Of a DNA stretch of 64,000 nt, positions 54,894 through 64,000 are shown piece after piece (positions within the stretch are counted from its first letter, which is position 1; each line of letters begins with the position of its first letter). The stretch covers positions 19,936,871 through 20,000,870 of the forward strand of contig CM041298.1 of the NCBI GenBank assembly GCA_023052935.1. Direction: 5' to 3'. The notes beneath the pieces are model-generated. The model was not told the origin of the DNA and did not search any database. It saw only the letters and a program-made list of their open reading frames with translations. A program made the translations under genes and the position numbers. Origin of the DNA: Piezodorus guildinii (Eukaryota > Arthropoda > Insecta > Hemiptera > Pentatomidae).

Positions 54894-56168
54894 TTATATT
54901 AATTTATTTGTGGTGTATTTTGATTTCTTTTTTGGCTTTTCTGCTTTTTTATTTTTCAATTTAATGTCCTTGTCTAACATTTCCAAAGAGGGTTCATTAG
55001 GTTGCGAGGGTTGTTCATTTTGGGATAGGGATGAGATGGGAGGTGGGATAGAGTTGGAGGAAGAGGGACCTGGGTTTTGGATGAGAGGGATGGTGTCGGA
55101 ATGAGAGTGGGGATGGGCTGGAGAAAATATTGGAGAAATGGGTTGTTGTGATTCGGTGCTAACAACTCGAGTTGATCGTGGTGTTTTTACCTCGATGGAA
55201 GAACTTAAGTTGAGTGGGGTTTCTTTTAATGCGCTTGCATTCTTATTTATCGGTAAATCTACTTGTATCATTATGTCCTTGGTTTCCTTTTTATTATTTC
55301 GATTTTCGGGTTGAGTTACAGCTTGGGAAAAGGTTTTGGTTAGTCTTAGGGGCAAGTTTTCAAGGTATTGCTTTTTTGCTAAATTATATGATAATTTTTT
55401 AGTCACCTGTAGTTCTTTAATGTCCCTCTCCTCTTTATATTTCGGGCAAATTCTGTCGAGGCTGTTATGTTCACCATGGCAATTGACACACGTCGGCACA
55501 ATGGAGTTACAATTACCTTCATGTTTAGGAAGTGCACAATGTGAGCATATCGGGGTTTTCCCGCATTTATTCTTATGATGTCCGAAAACAAGACAGGAAA
55601 AACAGCGAAGGGGTGAAGGGGTATAAGGTTTTAATTTCACTCTTTCGTATGCAATTTTTATATCGTCAGGGAGAGTTACTCGATGAAAGGTCAGTATGTA
55701 GGAGTTTGTCTTTATTTCAACGCCGTCTCGTTTTATACAAATTCTTTGAACGTTTGTTACAAATTGATCCTTTAATTCTGCTAATATTTCTTGTTCTGAA
55801 ACACAATAAAGGTCGGGGCAGTATATTACCCCTTTGGAATAATTTAGGTTACTGTGTGGTTCCACTTTAATATTAATTTCTCCATTTAATGAAGTGCATG
55901 ATGACAGTTTTAGTGCTTGTTCTTTGTTTTTTACTACAACAAATAAGGTTCCGTTCTTTAATTTTTTAACGTTTTCTATATCACCTGCAATATTCATGAT
56001 ACACTTTTGGATAAGGAATGGTGAAACAGTTAAGAAATTTCCTTCATCAATTCTAGAAATGATTAAATATTTGTTAAATTGTTCTATTTCTTGATTTTCC
56101 TTATCTATATAGTCCCTTGGACGTCTAGGTTGGGGGTATTCCCGTATGTCTGGGGGAGAATGGGCCAT
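54894..56168 (-). CDS. I-like ORF1: Gag-like nucleic-acid binding protein (424 aa)
   Basis: RNA-binding, particle-forming partner of ORF2. Residues ~35-110 have an RRM-like pattern (LIISRIDEGNFLTVSP, LKNGTLFVVVKNKEQALKL); ~110-185 is a conserved pre-zinc domain (SKGVIYCPDLYCVSEQEILA). Three zinc knuckles follow at ~189-241: CFSCLVFGHHKNKC (C-x2-C-x4-H-x4-C), CSHCALPKHEGNC and CVNCHGEHNSLDRIC. The C-terminal 150 residues are Pro/Ser rich and end in a Lys-rich stretch (KKAEKPKKKSKYTTNK). Uninterrupted, ATG MAHSPPDIREY. It stops 70 bp before the ORF2 start, in a different arrangement from the ATGA overlap of the Jockey-like neighbour. Confidence 0.9.
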   Translation of the reverse strand: MAHSPPDIREYPQPRRPRDYIDKENQEIEQFNKYLIISRIDEGNFLTVSPFLIQKCIMNIAGDIENVKKLKNGTLFVVVKNKEQALKLSSCTSLNGEINIKVEPHSNLNYSKGVIYCPDLYCVSEQEILAELKDQFVTNVQRICIKRDGVEIKTNSYILTFHRVTLPDDIKIAYERVKLKPYTPSPLRCFSCLVFGHHKNKCGKTPICSHCALPKHEGNCNSIVPTCVNCHGEHNSLDRICPKYKEERDIKELQVTKKLSYNLAKKQYLENLPLRLTKTFSQAVTQPENRNNKKETKDIMIQVDLPINKNASALKETPLNLSSSIEVKTPRSTRVVSTESQQPISPIFSPAHPHSHSDTIPLIQNPGPSSSNSIPPPISSLSQNEQPSQPNEPSLEMLDKDIKLKNKKAEKPKKKSKYTTNKLI

Positions 56169-56856
56169 CGCTTAGGTCTTAAGATGAGTTGAGCACAAGG
56201 ATATTTTCACGTAGTGATTAGTGAAAGAGGAAAGACAATTATTAAGTAATTTTAAAGGAGAAAAATATATACAAAGATAAATCCCGGTAACTCAGGAGCG
56301 ACAAGTTGAAAATAGAATGTGGAAGAAATACACAAAATAGATATAGTAAAAGTTACTGAATATGAATTAAATAAAAAGAATCATAAATCATTATTTAAAC
56401 CAGATAAGAAAATTAATCTAATTAAAAACACTATGTATATATATAAATACTCAGTAAATAAATACTTACTATTCTACTTATTATACTAAATAAATCTATA
56501 ATTAAATAAATTAAAGCCGAGATGAGAACTAGACTGTCTATAGATAACTGTATGCTATAACTATAAGAAAGAAATTAAACTGACAATGTAAGAAGAATGT
56601 TATTAATAACTAAAATATAAGCATAATTAACCGAATATGAAGTAAAAGATAATCAAATAAGAAATAATGTATTAATAAAAGAATAGATAAAACAAAAGAT
56701 TTTTTTTTATATAAATAATCCACAAGGGCTTATCTGGTGCTGGGTAGCATCCGCTGCGCGGCTTCTCAGAAGAGTATTGTCACACTATCAAAGATGCCGA
56801 AAACTTCAAAGAACACACACCGCGATGTGAACTCCACGAAGGTTGACACAAGACTC

Positions 56857-57006
56857 GTTTAACATCGATATAGCGAGTTTAATCAAAATCGTTGCAACCG
56901 TTTTCGAGAAAATCGAAAAAAGGTGCAAAATGCATGGTATAAAGTGGCTCTTCTGGTAAGCTCATTTTGATGAAAAAGGTTTTGTAACGCCTCGGTCGTA
57001 TATTTG

Positions 57007-57010
<4 letters not shown>
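56857..57010 (-). repeat. R870 copy, middle part (piece 2 of 3)
   Basis: Only ~150 bp lie between the two LINEs: GTTTAACATCGATATAGCGA to TATATTTGTCTT, ending at the Jockey target site. Confidence 0.9.
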
Positions 57011-57042
<32 letters not shown>

Positions 57043-57165
57043 ATATTTATTGATATTTACAACTGTATTAAATAAAAATACATCTAGTAAATGTGATGGT
57101 AATATACAAAACTGTCATGAAAAACATGTAGAGACACTACCCAGTGGCAGCACTCTAAAAATATT

Positions 57166-59861
57166 TTAAACTAGAAGGTCCCGGGGCCATTTCCTTTTCA
57201 GGCGCCTCGGAGGATTATCCGGAATTGAAGAGGAAGAAAGGATTGAAACTAGTGGGTTAGAGTGAGAATGGAGTTTGTCATGAAAGGATTGATACCTGGT
57301 CCGGGCCAAATCAGTAACATAGGGAACATTAAGGTCTTTATGGATAAGTTTATTCGTGACATAGTAAGGAGCATTGAGGATTTTACGAAGGATTTTGGAT
57401 TGTAAGGATTGGATGCGGGAAGAATTTGATGGTTTAGTAGAGCCCCAAAGCTCTACTCCGTAAGTCCAGATTGGTCTTATAATAGTCATGTAGACGAGCC
57501 TTTTGTAGTTAAGAGGAAGGTTTGATCATTTGTCTAGTAAGTGTTGAAGTAGCCTAAAGCGGCGAGCAGTTCCTTGTCGTTTTAGTCGTGTATGTGGATT
57601 CCAAGTTAGGCGTTTGTCAAGAAGAAGTCCTAGGTATCGGATCTGTTCAACAGGAACTAGTTGAGTGTTATTAAAGGATACTTTAGGGCAGGAAGTCAAA
57701 GGTTTACGGCGAAGGGTAAAAGTTATTTGATGGGATTTGTTGGAATTTATTTTTATTCTCCAGTTCTGACACCATACTTCTAGGTCTTTGATGTGGGCTT
57801 GAAGGGTATTTGAGGCAACAAATGGATCTTTATGAACTAATAACACGCAGGTGTCATCAGCATAGGTAGAAAGGAAAGTGTTAGGATGGGTTGGGATATC
57901 AGCTGTATATACTGTGTATAGAATGGGTCCTAGAATACTGCCTTGAGGAACACCAGCAGTCTGTATAAAAAGGGATGAATAGGAACTATTGTGATTAATT
58001 TTGAAGGATCTATCAGAGAGGTAGGATTGAAGAATCAGGAAATATGTGGGAGGAAGGAATTTACGGAGTTTGTACAACAGTCCTGGGTGCCAGACTCTAT
58101 CAAAGGCCTGTTCTACATCGAGAAAGGCTCCCGTGCAGTACAACCCGCGCTCCAAAGCAGAAGAGACAACGTCCACCACACGATGACATTGCTGGATAGT
58201 GGAGTGGGATGTTCGGAATCCGAACTGATGATCAGGGATGATATGATTAGAATCAAGGATGGGATATATTCGTTTCAGAAGGAGTTTTTCAAAGATTTTA
58301 CCCATAATAGGTAATAGAGAAATTGGACGGTAAGAGGATGGATGTTCGAGCGGCTTTTGGGGTTTGGGAATCATCTTAACAATGGATAGTTTCCAGGAGT
58401 CAGGAAAATATGTGGTCCGGAGGATAGCATTATATATGTAGGTAAGAAAGCAGATGGATTTTCGAGGAAGCTGTTTCATTATATAGGAAGTAACTAGGTC
58501 ATGTCCAGGAGCTTTGCGGGAAGGTAATCTGTGAATGATATTGGCTATTTCTGAAGGATGAAATGCTTTAGGTGGTAGGGTCATTTGGAGAGGAATATTG
58601 AGTTCTGTTTCAATACATTCAACATGGTTTGAATTGAGTATTTCAGGATGAGGATTATATATTTTAGAGAGGTGCTGAGCAAATATCTGGGATTTTTCTT
58701 CGTCGGATCGTGTCCAGGTTCGGGTTTCATTAAGGAGTGGATGGTTGAAATCTTTAAACTTCAGGATTTTTTTAGTAGTCGTCCATAGTGATTTGTCAGT
58801 AATCGTAAGATTTTCCGTCAAGTTTTTTAAATTTTGTATTTTGTATTTTTTGAGTTCTGATTTTAGTTTGTTAGTCAGTTGGGTGTAATAAGTTTTGTCT
58901 TTTGGGTATCTGGTCCTGTGCCACTTCGATCTTGCTGTGCGCTTTTCTCTCAATAAGATCTGAATGTGCTGTGGTAGGTTACTTTTCTGAGGTTTATCAG
59001 GTTTGGTGTTAGTTGTGTTGTCTATTATGGTGCTACTTATTGAGTCAGTAAGTTTTTCTATGGCTTGGTCAATATCTTGTTTTGTCTTTAGTGGAAGTTT
59101 TAAGTCTAGTTTATTTTCTATGTCATATCGAAATTGGTCCCAGTTTACACGTCCTGTAATTAATGTAGGAGGAGAGGGTTTAGGAACAAAGTTTGAATGC
59201 AAAGAAAGCAGAACAGGACTGTGGTCAGATGAAAGGTCATTCAGGGATTTGATTTGGGCTTGGGAAGTAGGGATTTGAGAGGTAACAAATATATCCAGGA
59301 TATCAGGTTTTTTTTTTAGGGATGTAGGCCAATATGTGGGATTCGTAGGAGCAAGGATAGAATAACAATTGGAGTTTGTGACGTTAGAAAGGATACTACC
59401 ACGGGAGTTGGATGCTCGACAACCCATCGTTGGTGTTTAGCGTTGTAATCACCTCCAGCAATGAAGCGCGGCCCAAGAGATCGGAATAAGGAATTAAGAA
59501 GGCTATAGGAAATGGTGTTACCAGGAGGACAGTATACAGCTGAGAGTGTGAGATGGAAAGGACTAGTTAAAATGATTACAGAAGAGGATTGTATGGCGTC
59601 AGATGGAGTAGTAGGAATAAGGGAATGTGGAAGGGATTTATGGATAAGAACGCATGATCCGGCATGGGCAGTGTTGTCTGGGTGGTCTGTTCTATAAGTG
59701 ATGTAGTCACGTATGTAAAATTTTGATCGTTGAGTGAAATGAGTTTCAGTTATTAATGCAATATGTATGTGATTGTCATGTAGGAGTATGTCGAGTTCGT
59801 CTCGGTGGTTGAGTAGGCCATTAGCGTTCCATAAGAGGATAGCTAGGGGCTTTACACTCAT
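57166..59861 (-). pseudogene. Jockey-like ORF2: endonuclease and reverse transcriptase (two lesions)
   Basis: Starts at ATG 59861 (MSVKPLAILLWNANGLLNHR). APE endonuclease: ITETHFTQ, FIAGGDYNAKHQRW, then after the frame break LNDLSSDHSPVLLSL (catalytic SDH). Lesion 1: at about 59427 a run of G is one base short, shifting frame within KHQRW/GCRASNSRG. RT, in the 59427-57526 frame: SYRPISLLPIMGKIFEKLLL, FLDVEQAFDRVWH (~435), AGVPQGSILGPILYTVYTAD (~491-510), YADDTCVLL (~522), RYLGLLLDKRLTWNPHTRLK. Lesion 2: TGA at 57526-57528, in frame, where other copies have Arg (LLDKRSKLST); the frame then continues RPIWTYGVELWGSTKPSNSS to LKRKWPRDLLV at 57166. About 898 codons when counted through, normal for Jockey. 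No RNase H. Confidence 0.9.
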
Positions 59862-61486
59862 CGTGGGAAATTAAATGGGATTTCGGAAAGGATACGAGTG
59901 AGAAGGGAGATAAGCGGCTGGATGGTTTCTTTGAGATCTAATAGGAAGGAATTAAGGATGGAGTAAAAGTCAGGTGGGGGTATATTATAGGATTGGGAAG
60001 GATAATTTAGTTGAGCTGGTACATTGGCTGGAGTCTGCACCCGTCGAGGGGTACCATGATATGCATTTTGGGATGTTTGGGGTTGAGGATTGGGTTGATT
60101 TGGCTGTACAGAAGAACGGGGTGGGATCGGGTGAGGTTTTTCTGGAGGTAATTTAACCCTAACAGGTATCTGATGAGGAGGGGTTGGTTGGTGTGGAGCT
60201 TCAAGCTGGGGATGGGAAATCTGGGTCATGGGTTGGGAGTTCGGAGGCGCCTGCCTTCTAGGTTGTTGAGGCTGCGAGTTGATAACGGATGAGGGCTTCT
60301 TAATGTTCTGTCGATCTTGATTTCCAGGTCTAGGAGTAGTTGGCTGTGGAGTCATGTTAACAGAAGCTTTCTGAATTTCTGGAAAATTTACCAGGTTATC
60401 CATTACAGGAGGTGGTGCAGGTGTATTACTTTTCTGTTCCAGACTTTTGGGTAGAGGGTTTTGTGATCTCTGTCTGAGCAGATTTTTGTAGACCGAACAG
60501 CCTCTGTAGTTCGCTGGATGTGCTTCACCACAGAGAGCACATTTTGCTGGTTCATCACGAGATTTCGGGCAGGTCTCTGTAGCATGAGGGCCGGCACATT
60601 TGACGCACCGGGCCTGGTGGTAACAGTAGGATTTAGTGTGTCCCAAATTTTGACATTTAGTACACTGTACTATCGTAGATGTAGGCCTAGGCTGTTCAAA
60701 TCGCACAATGGAGTATACCAGTCGTGTTATGTTAAATATTTCTGGGTTATTTGTGGCAGGTTCTAGATCCACGAAAAATAGAGGCAGTGGATATTTTCCC
60801 TTTGGATGGAAAACGGGAGAGACCTTTCGGACATTGTAGCCTGTTTCTTCTATCCCTCTTTTGATAGCATCTGTGGGAGTTGATGAGTGGAGCCCTCTAA
60901 GAACGACACGATATGACTTTTCTTGTTTCAATTGGTAACAATGGAAGTCGTAGCTTTTTGAATTCAAGTGGTTGACAAGCTTTTTGTAACTGTCTTTATT
61001 TGTTGTGTTGATCTTAATATCGTTTATTCTCGAGTAACAACGAAAGTTGGGCTGTCCGATCAAATCTGCAATTTCTTGACCAAACGACATAAAATTTTGT
61101 ATGTTATTGACAAATATTGGTGGGGGTTCGGGATCACAAAACCCTTGAGGCTCTGAAATTGTGTTGGCTGTACCTGACGTACTGGCAGAGGTAGATGGCG
61201 CTGTGAAGACAGACGGAGCGGCTGATGATGATGGAACTGGTTCTATTGTGTTGGCTGCAGTGAGTTTACTGCGGGTTTTTGGCGGTGACATATTTTGCTC
61301 AGACGCCTGCTTAGTTTTATTAGATTTATTTTTTTTTTTATTTGGTGAATTACCCCCAGATCCGGGAGGAAGGGAGTTTCGATGCCGCTTCATACGGCGA
61401 GTCAAATATTGAGAGTCCGTTTCACTTATTTCAGAGAAAGGGGTCTCCTCTGAGTCCTCACCGGACGTATTTCTGTCTAAGTCCAT
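59858..61486 (-). CDS. Jockey-like ORF1: Gag-like protein with zinc knuckles (542 aa)
   Basis: Intact. N-terminal ~120 residues are charged and Ser/Thr rich (RRMKRHRNSLPPGSGG, NKKKNKSNKTKQ, a likely nuclear signal). Residues ~145-245 contain an RRM-like/pre-zinc region (SYRVVLRGLHSSTPTDAIKR, PLPLFFVDLEPATNNPEIF). Zinc knuckles at ~275-330: CTKCQNLGHTKSYC, CVKCAGPHATETC, CALCGEAHPANYRGC. The C-terminal 200 residues are Pro/Gln rich (PPPVMDNLVNF, RQAPPNSQPMTQISHPQLEA), ending ILSEIPFNFPR. Its TGA stop (59858-59860) overlaps the ORF2 ATG. Jockey-clade Gag proteins form nuclear or cytoplasmic foci and bring element RNA to the target; that role is by family. Confidence 0.9.
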   Translation of the reverse strand: MDLDRNTSGEDSEETPFSEISETDSQYLTRRMKRHRNSLPPGSGGNSPNKKKNKSNKTKQASEQNMSPPKTRSKLTAANTIEPVPSSSAAPSVFTAPSTSASTSGTANTISEPQGFCDPEPPPIFVNNIQNFMSFGQEIADLIGQPNFRCYSRINDIKINTTNKDSYKKLVNHLNSKSYDFHCYQLKQEKSYRVVLRGLHSSTPTDAIKRGIEETGYNVRKVSPVFHPKGKYPLPLFFVDLEPATNNPEIFNITRLVYSIVRFEQPRPTSTIVQCTKCQNLGHTKSYCYHQARCVKCAGPHATETCPKSRDEPAKCALCGEAHPANYRGCSVYKNLLRQRSQNPLPKSLEQKSNTPAPPPVMDNLVNFPEIQKASVNMTPQPTTPRPGNQDRQNIKKPSSVINSQPQQPRRQAPPNSQPMTQISHPQLEAPHQPTPPHQIPVRVKLPPEKPHPIPPRSSVQPNQPNPQPQTSQNAYHGTPRRVQTPANVPAQLNYPSQSYNIPPPDFYSILNSFLLDLKETIQPLISLLTRILSEIPFNFPR

Positions 61487-62021
61487 TATTAATTAAAATG
61501 AAAGAAAAGAAAACAAAAAAAATCTATATACACCTGCGTATTAAAATAAAAAATAAATTTTATACAATAAATACTTAAAAACTAAACTATTCACATGATT
61601 ATATACAATTAATGAAGAAAACATTTCTAAAAAACAATTATAACAAATAGGAAAAAAAAAAAAATGGTGTTTGAAAATTTAAAAGAAATGAATGAAACTA
61701 AAAACAAAATAAAGTCCTAGGCGAAAACAGAGATGACTGAGTTAGTAAACTTGGCCTAGCCCTTTAAAAATAAAGATAACTGTTAAGGATTAGGGCCACG
61801 TTGCTATCTAAACCAGATAGCTATCAGTTTATAAGATATCGCGTATCGGTACAAATAGTCACTCACCTCACTATCCGTGAATATTAAAGTGTTTAGTTGA
61901 TAGTAAACTCACTGTTCACAAAGTTTTATAGCTGACATGTTGATAGAACCGTGGTGAAAGTGCAACAAACACAGAGCTACGAAAGAATAGAACTGCAGCT
62001 GCGGCCATTAACCAAGGTACT
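61487..62021 (-). promoter_or_regulatory. 5' UTR / internal promoter region of the Jockey-like element
   Basis: 535 bp upstream of ORF1. Jockey-clade elements start transcription at their first base from an internal, TATA-less RNA polymerase II promoter. The first bases read AGTACCTTGGTTAATGG on the minus strand. I cannot see a certain initiator or downstream element, so the promoter is inferred from family behaviour. Confidence 0.35.
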
Positions 62022-62226
62022 TATATTTGTCTTAAACATCAAATTTCAGTTTCATAGGACTTCCTGTTTTCGCCCGGGAGTTACCACACACACACACCTT
62101 TTTGTTGGACTTGGTCATTTGGACTCAGGGGACCCTTAAACGTGTATTTCCGTTGAAAACTGAAATTCGAAAATTATCACGATCGCATTACTTTCCCTTA
62201 CTATATATAGTAAGTGAAAGTAAAAG
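62022..62226 (-). repeat. R870 copy, 5' part (piece 3 of 3)
   Basis: TATATTTGTCTTAAACATCA to TATAGTAAGTGAAAGTAAAA. Together the three pieces add up to ~890 bp, the full length of R870. Confidence 0.9.
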
Positions 62227-63053
62227 TTTTACTAGAAATATAATGTTACACATTTATATGGGGTAGATTCTTTAAGGGGAAGGTCATATTCTGTGAATAA
62301 AATTGGAAGCTGCTTTATATGTTCATCATTCTTTCATTAAAATTTAATGTACAACGTTTCGGTAAAAATGTCATCATCAAGTGCAAAGTAACAAATTTAT
62401 CTAGTGTGAGTAGATGTTTGCAACCAGAAGACATAAGGCTGAGAAAACAAATAGCTGGCAGGTTTTTAAATGTTAGGATTCACAATCTGTAGAGCTGTTT
62501 TCGATGGAAATGAAATGTCGGGATATTTCAGGATAGGTTTGGTTAAAGTTAACTCCGAAGTTTTTGACAATATGTAAGGGGATTGAAGATTGGTTGGGAG
62601 AAAATGGGGATTTTTTTTATGGTAGTATATTCAATGTTTATTTATATTAAAGAACAAAAGAAAAGAAAAGTTAAAGATGAAAACATACCTGACGTACATT
62701 AAATACATACTTTTCCTCATCATCTCAACTCATAAAATTCTGCTCTTTTTATTCGATTAAAGTATGCCTTTGATGTTGTTGGCGGACTCGCGGGCTTTGT
62801 GACCCTGTGCCATCCCTTTTACTTCTATTATTAAGAAGGCTCGTTAGCTTGGAAATGAGAATGAATTTTTAAAAAGAGGAATATTTCTGTCATTAGCATC
62901 TTTTTTTTTATGTTGTTTATCCATGTGCTGTTTTTCGTTGAAAATAGCCTTCTTTTTTTTTTTTTTCAAAATAACATATTTTTGTGAGTGTTTTATATTG
63001 AAGTTGATTGTTAATTTCGACTGTGTTGTTACATCGTTTACGTAAAGTAAAAT
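62227..63053. other. AT-rich DNA with a decayed hammerhead-like motif
   Basis: 62351-62384 (minus) reads TTGATGATGAC...CCGAAACGTTGT: the core C3 is changed and stems pair poorly, so it is a remnant. No gene seen. Confidence 0.35.
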
Positions 63054-63511
63054 AAAAATCTGGTTGAGGCAACAAACGACTTTCGCTTCCTTCGGTTGTT
63101 GTAATCAATCAATATAAGGACTCTTAAATACAGTTCGACACGAAAAAGGTAAAAGCATTAATTACCTGGAGTTTAAATAGAAGTAAATGTTTTGTTAAAT
63201 AATCTATTATACTATTATCTATAACAATCAGTTAGTTTTATCCGCTTTTTATCACTCTCCATTTCATTTTAAAACTTTGTGTATAAGATTATATTTTTCC
63301 TAAAATCTTTGGCATTCCAGCGGTATATTATACATCTATAATACCGTTATTATCTTCGAAAAACCAAAATTAGATTAAAAATATGTTTACTCCGTTCTCC
63401 TTAGTTCATTATCATTCGTTCAACTTGCACATTTAGCCGTTATATATCAATGTTATTGAAATTTTTGAAATCCACAAAATTTAATTTAATTTACTATAAA
63501 AACACCTTATT
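63054..63511 (-). repeat. R870 copy, 3' part, interrupted by a Jockey-like LINE
   Basis: Minus strand. AAAATCTGGTTGAGGCAACA to about TTGAAATCCACAAAATTTAA; the block CCAGCGGTATATTATACATC marks it. Confidence 0.75.
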
Positions 63512-64000
63512 CCACTATCCAGCAGTGTCATCGTGCGGTGGATGTAGTCTCTTCTGCTTTGGAGCGCGGGTTGTACTGCACGATAGCCTTACTTTTTTTC
63601 CGAGCAAGCATTTGACTGAGCCTGGCATCCAGGACTGCTGTACCAACTCCGGAAATTCCTCTCTCCAACATATTTATTTATCATCCAGTCCTACCTCACT
63701 GACAGATCCTTCAAAATAAATCACAATGGGTCCTATATTCATCTCTTTTTACTCAGTCCGCTGGTGTTCTTCAAGGCAGTATCCTAGGACCCATTCTCTA
63801 CACAGTATATTCAGCTGATATCCCAACCAATCCTCACACTTTCCTTTCCACTTATGCTGATGACAATTCTATGTTATCAGTCAATAACGATCCAACTGTT
63901 GCCTCTCAAACCCTTCAATCCCACATCATAGAACTTGAGATATGGTGTCAGAATTGAGAATTAAAATAAATTCCAACAAATCCCACCAAATAACCTTTAC
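63512..64000 (+). pseudogene. Jockey-like LINE, 5'-truncated, runs off the window end
   Basis: Begins at CACTATCCAGCAGTGTCATC, the HSTIQQCHR region between RT fingers and palm of the 57011-62021 element, and continues through a damaged copy of motif A, TSLTDPSK (SYLSDRSFKINHN region), SAGVLQGSILGPILYTVYSA (motif B, with V-L for V-P) and TFLSTYADDNSMLSV (motif C YADD) to the edge. Several frame changes and a stop near 63958 make it inactive. The missing rest lies beyond 64000. Confidence 0.8.

Larger units (their letters stand above)
50780..56856 (-). mobile_element. I-like LINE, nearly complete, 14-bp target duplication
   Basis: A 6.1-kb non-LTR element: 5' UTR 56169-56856, ORF1 54894-56168, ORF2 51118-54823, 3' UTR 50780-51117. 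GTTTAACATCGATA is repeated exactly at 50766-50779 and 56857-56870 inside R870. The 3' end on the minus strand is CCCTAACCCTAACCC instead of poly(A), a short tandem tail as in I-type elements. One frameshift is the only clear lesion seen. RNase H and a C-terminal zinc motif place it in the I/Nimb group. Confidence 0.9.
57011..62021 (-). mobile_element. Jockey-like LINE, full-length, poly(A), 12-bp target duplication
   Basis: A 5.0-kb element: 5' UTR 61487-62021, ORF1 59858-61486, ORF2 57166-59861, 3' UTR 57038-57165, poly(A) as T run at 57011-57037. TATATTTGTCTT is repeated at 56999-57010 and 62022-62033 (exact limits blurred by the T run). ORF1 and ORF2 overlap by ATGA, which suggests reinitiation. 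ORF2 has one frameshift and one nonsense change. Probable parent of the fragments at 7133, 16027, 38012, 49007 and 63512. Confidence 0.9.

Noticed and set aside
54910..56094. Plus-strand ORFs opposite the I-like ORF1
   Set aside because: Shadows of the minus-strand coding frame; none has a recognisable domain.

Overview
This is AT-rich eukaryotic (arthropod, most likely insect) DNA. I see no complete host gene. Nearly every recognisable feature is a transposable element or a remnant of one: non-LTR retrotransposons of at least four lineages (Jockey-like, I-like, CR1-like, RTE-like), a mariner, non-autonomous Helitrons, tRNA-derived SINEs, elements with hammerhead-ribozyme motifs typical of Penelope-like elements (PLEs), a foldback-type palindrome, satellite DNA and long (AT)n runs. 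The insect call rests on this element mix (Jockey, I, irritans/cecropia-type mariner, Helitrons starting TCTATACTAATATTATAAAG). The order and species cannot be fixed from the window.

Layout. 0-4.1 kb: a long inverted-repeat element ending in a hammerhead motif; its left arm carries two head-to-tail Helitrons, and its interior holds a 5'-truncated RTE-like LINE and a 184-bp hammerhead-related insertion with a 13-bp target duplication. 4.6-8.7 kb: a CR1-like 3' fragment, two copies of an ~870-bp dispersed repeat (called R870 here) and a Jockey fragment. 8.8-12.1 kb: a 3.2-kb palindrome built of 21-bp and ~108-bp tandem repeats. 13-22.5 kb: Jockey fragments, a possible piggyBac-like MITE, a 120-bp hairpin, a cluster of R870 copies and a CR1-like tail. 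23-29.5 kb: a ~288-bp satellite array interrupted by R870 and by an internally deleted mariner. 30-39 kb: sparse AT-rich DNA, SINEs inside a tandem ~1-kb duplication, and Jockey fragments. 39-46.4 kb: CR1-like elements, an I-like 3' end with a 39-nt poly(A), a third Helitron, and a 660-bp element with a complete hammerhead motif. 47-62.2 kb: one R870 copy split by two nearly complete LINEs, an I-like element (50780-56856) and a Jockey-like element (57011-62021), each with two ORFs and perfect target-site duplications. The window ends inside another Jockey-like copy.

How the pieces relate. The full-length Jockey-like element at 57-62 kb appears to be the master sequence for about eight 5'-truncated fragments seen elsewhere, several still flanked by target-site duplications. 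The non-autonomous elements (R870, SINEs, hammerhead elements, Helitrons, MITEs) must depend on proteins encoded elsewhere. Nested insertions give a relative chronology: satellite and R870 first, LINEs later. Dense nested remnants and satellite suggest heterochromatin or a piRNA-cluster-like locus, but that is inference.
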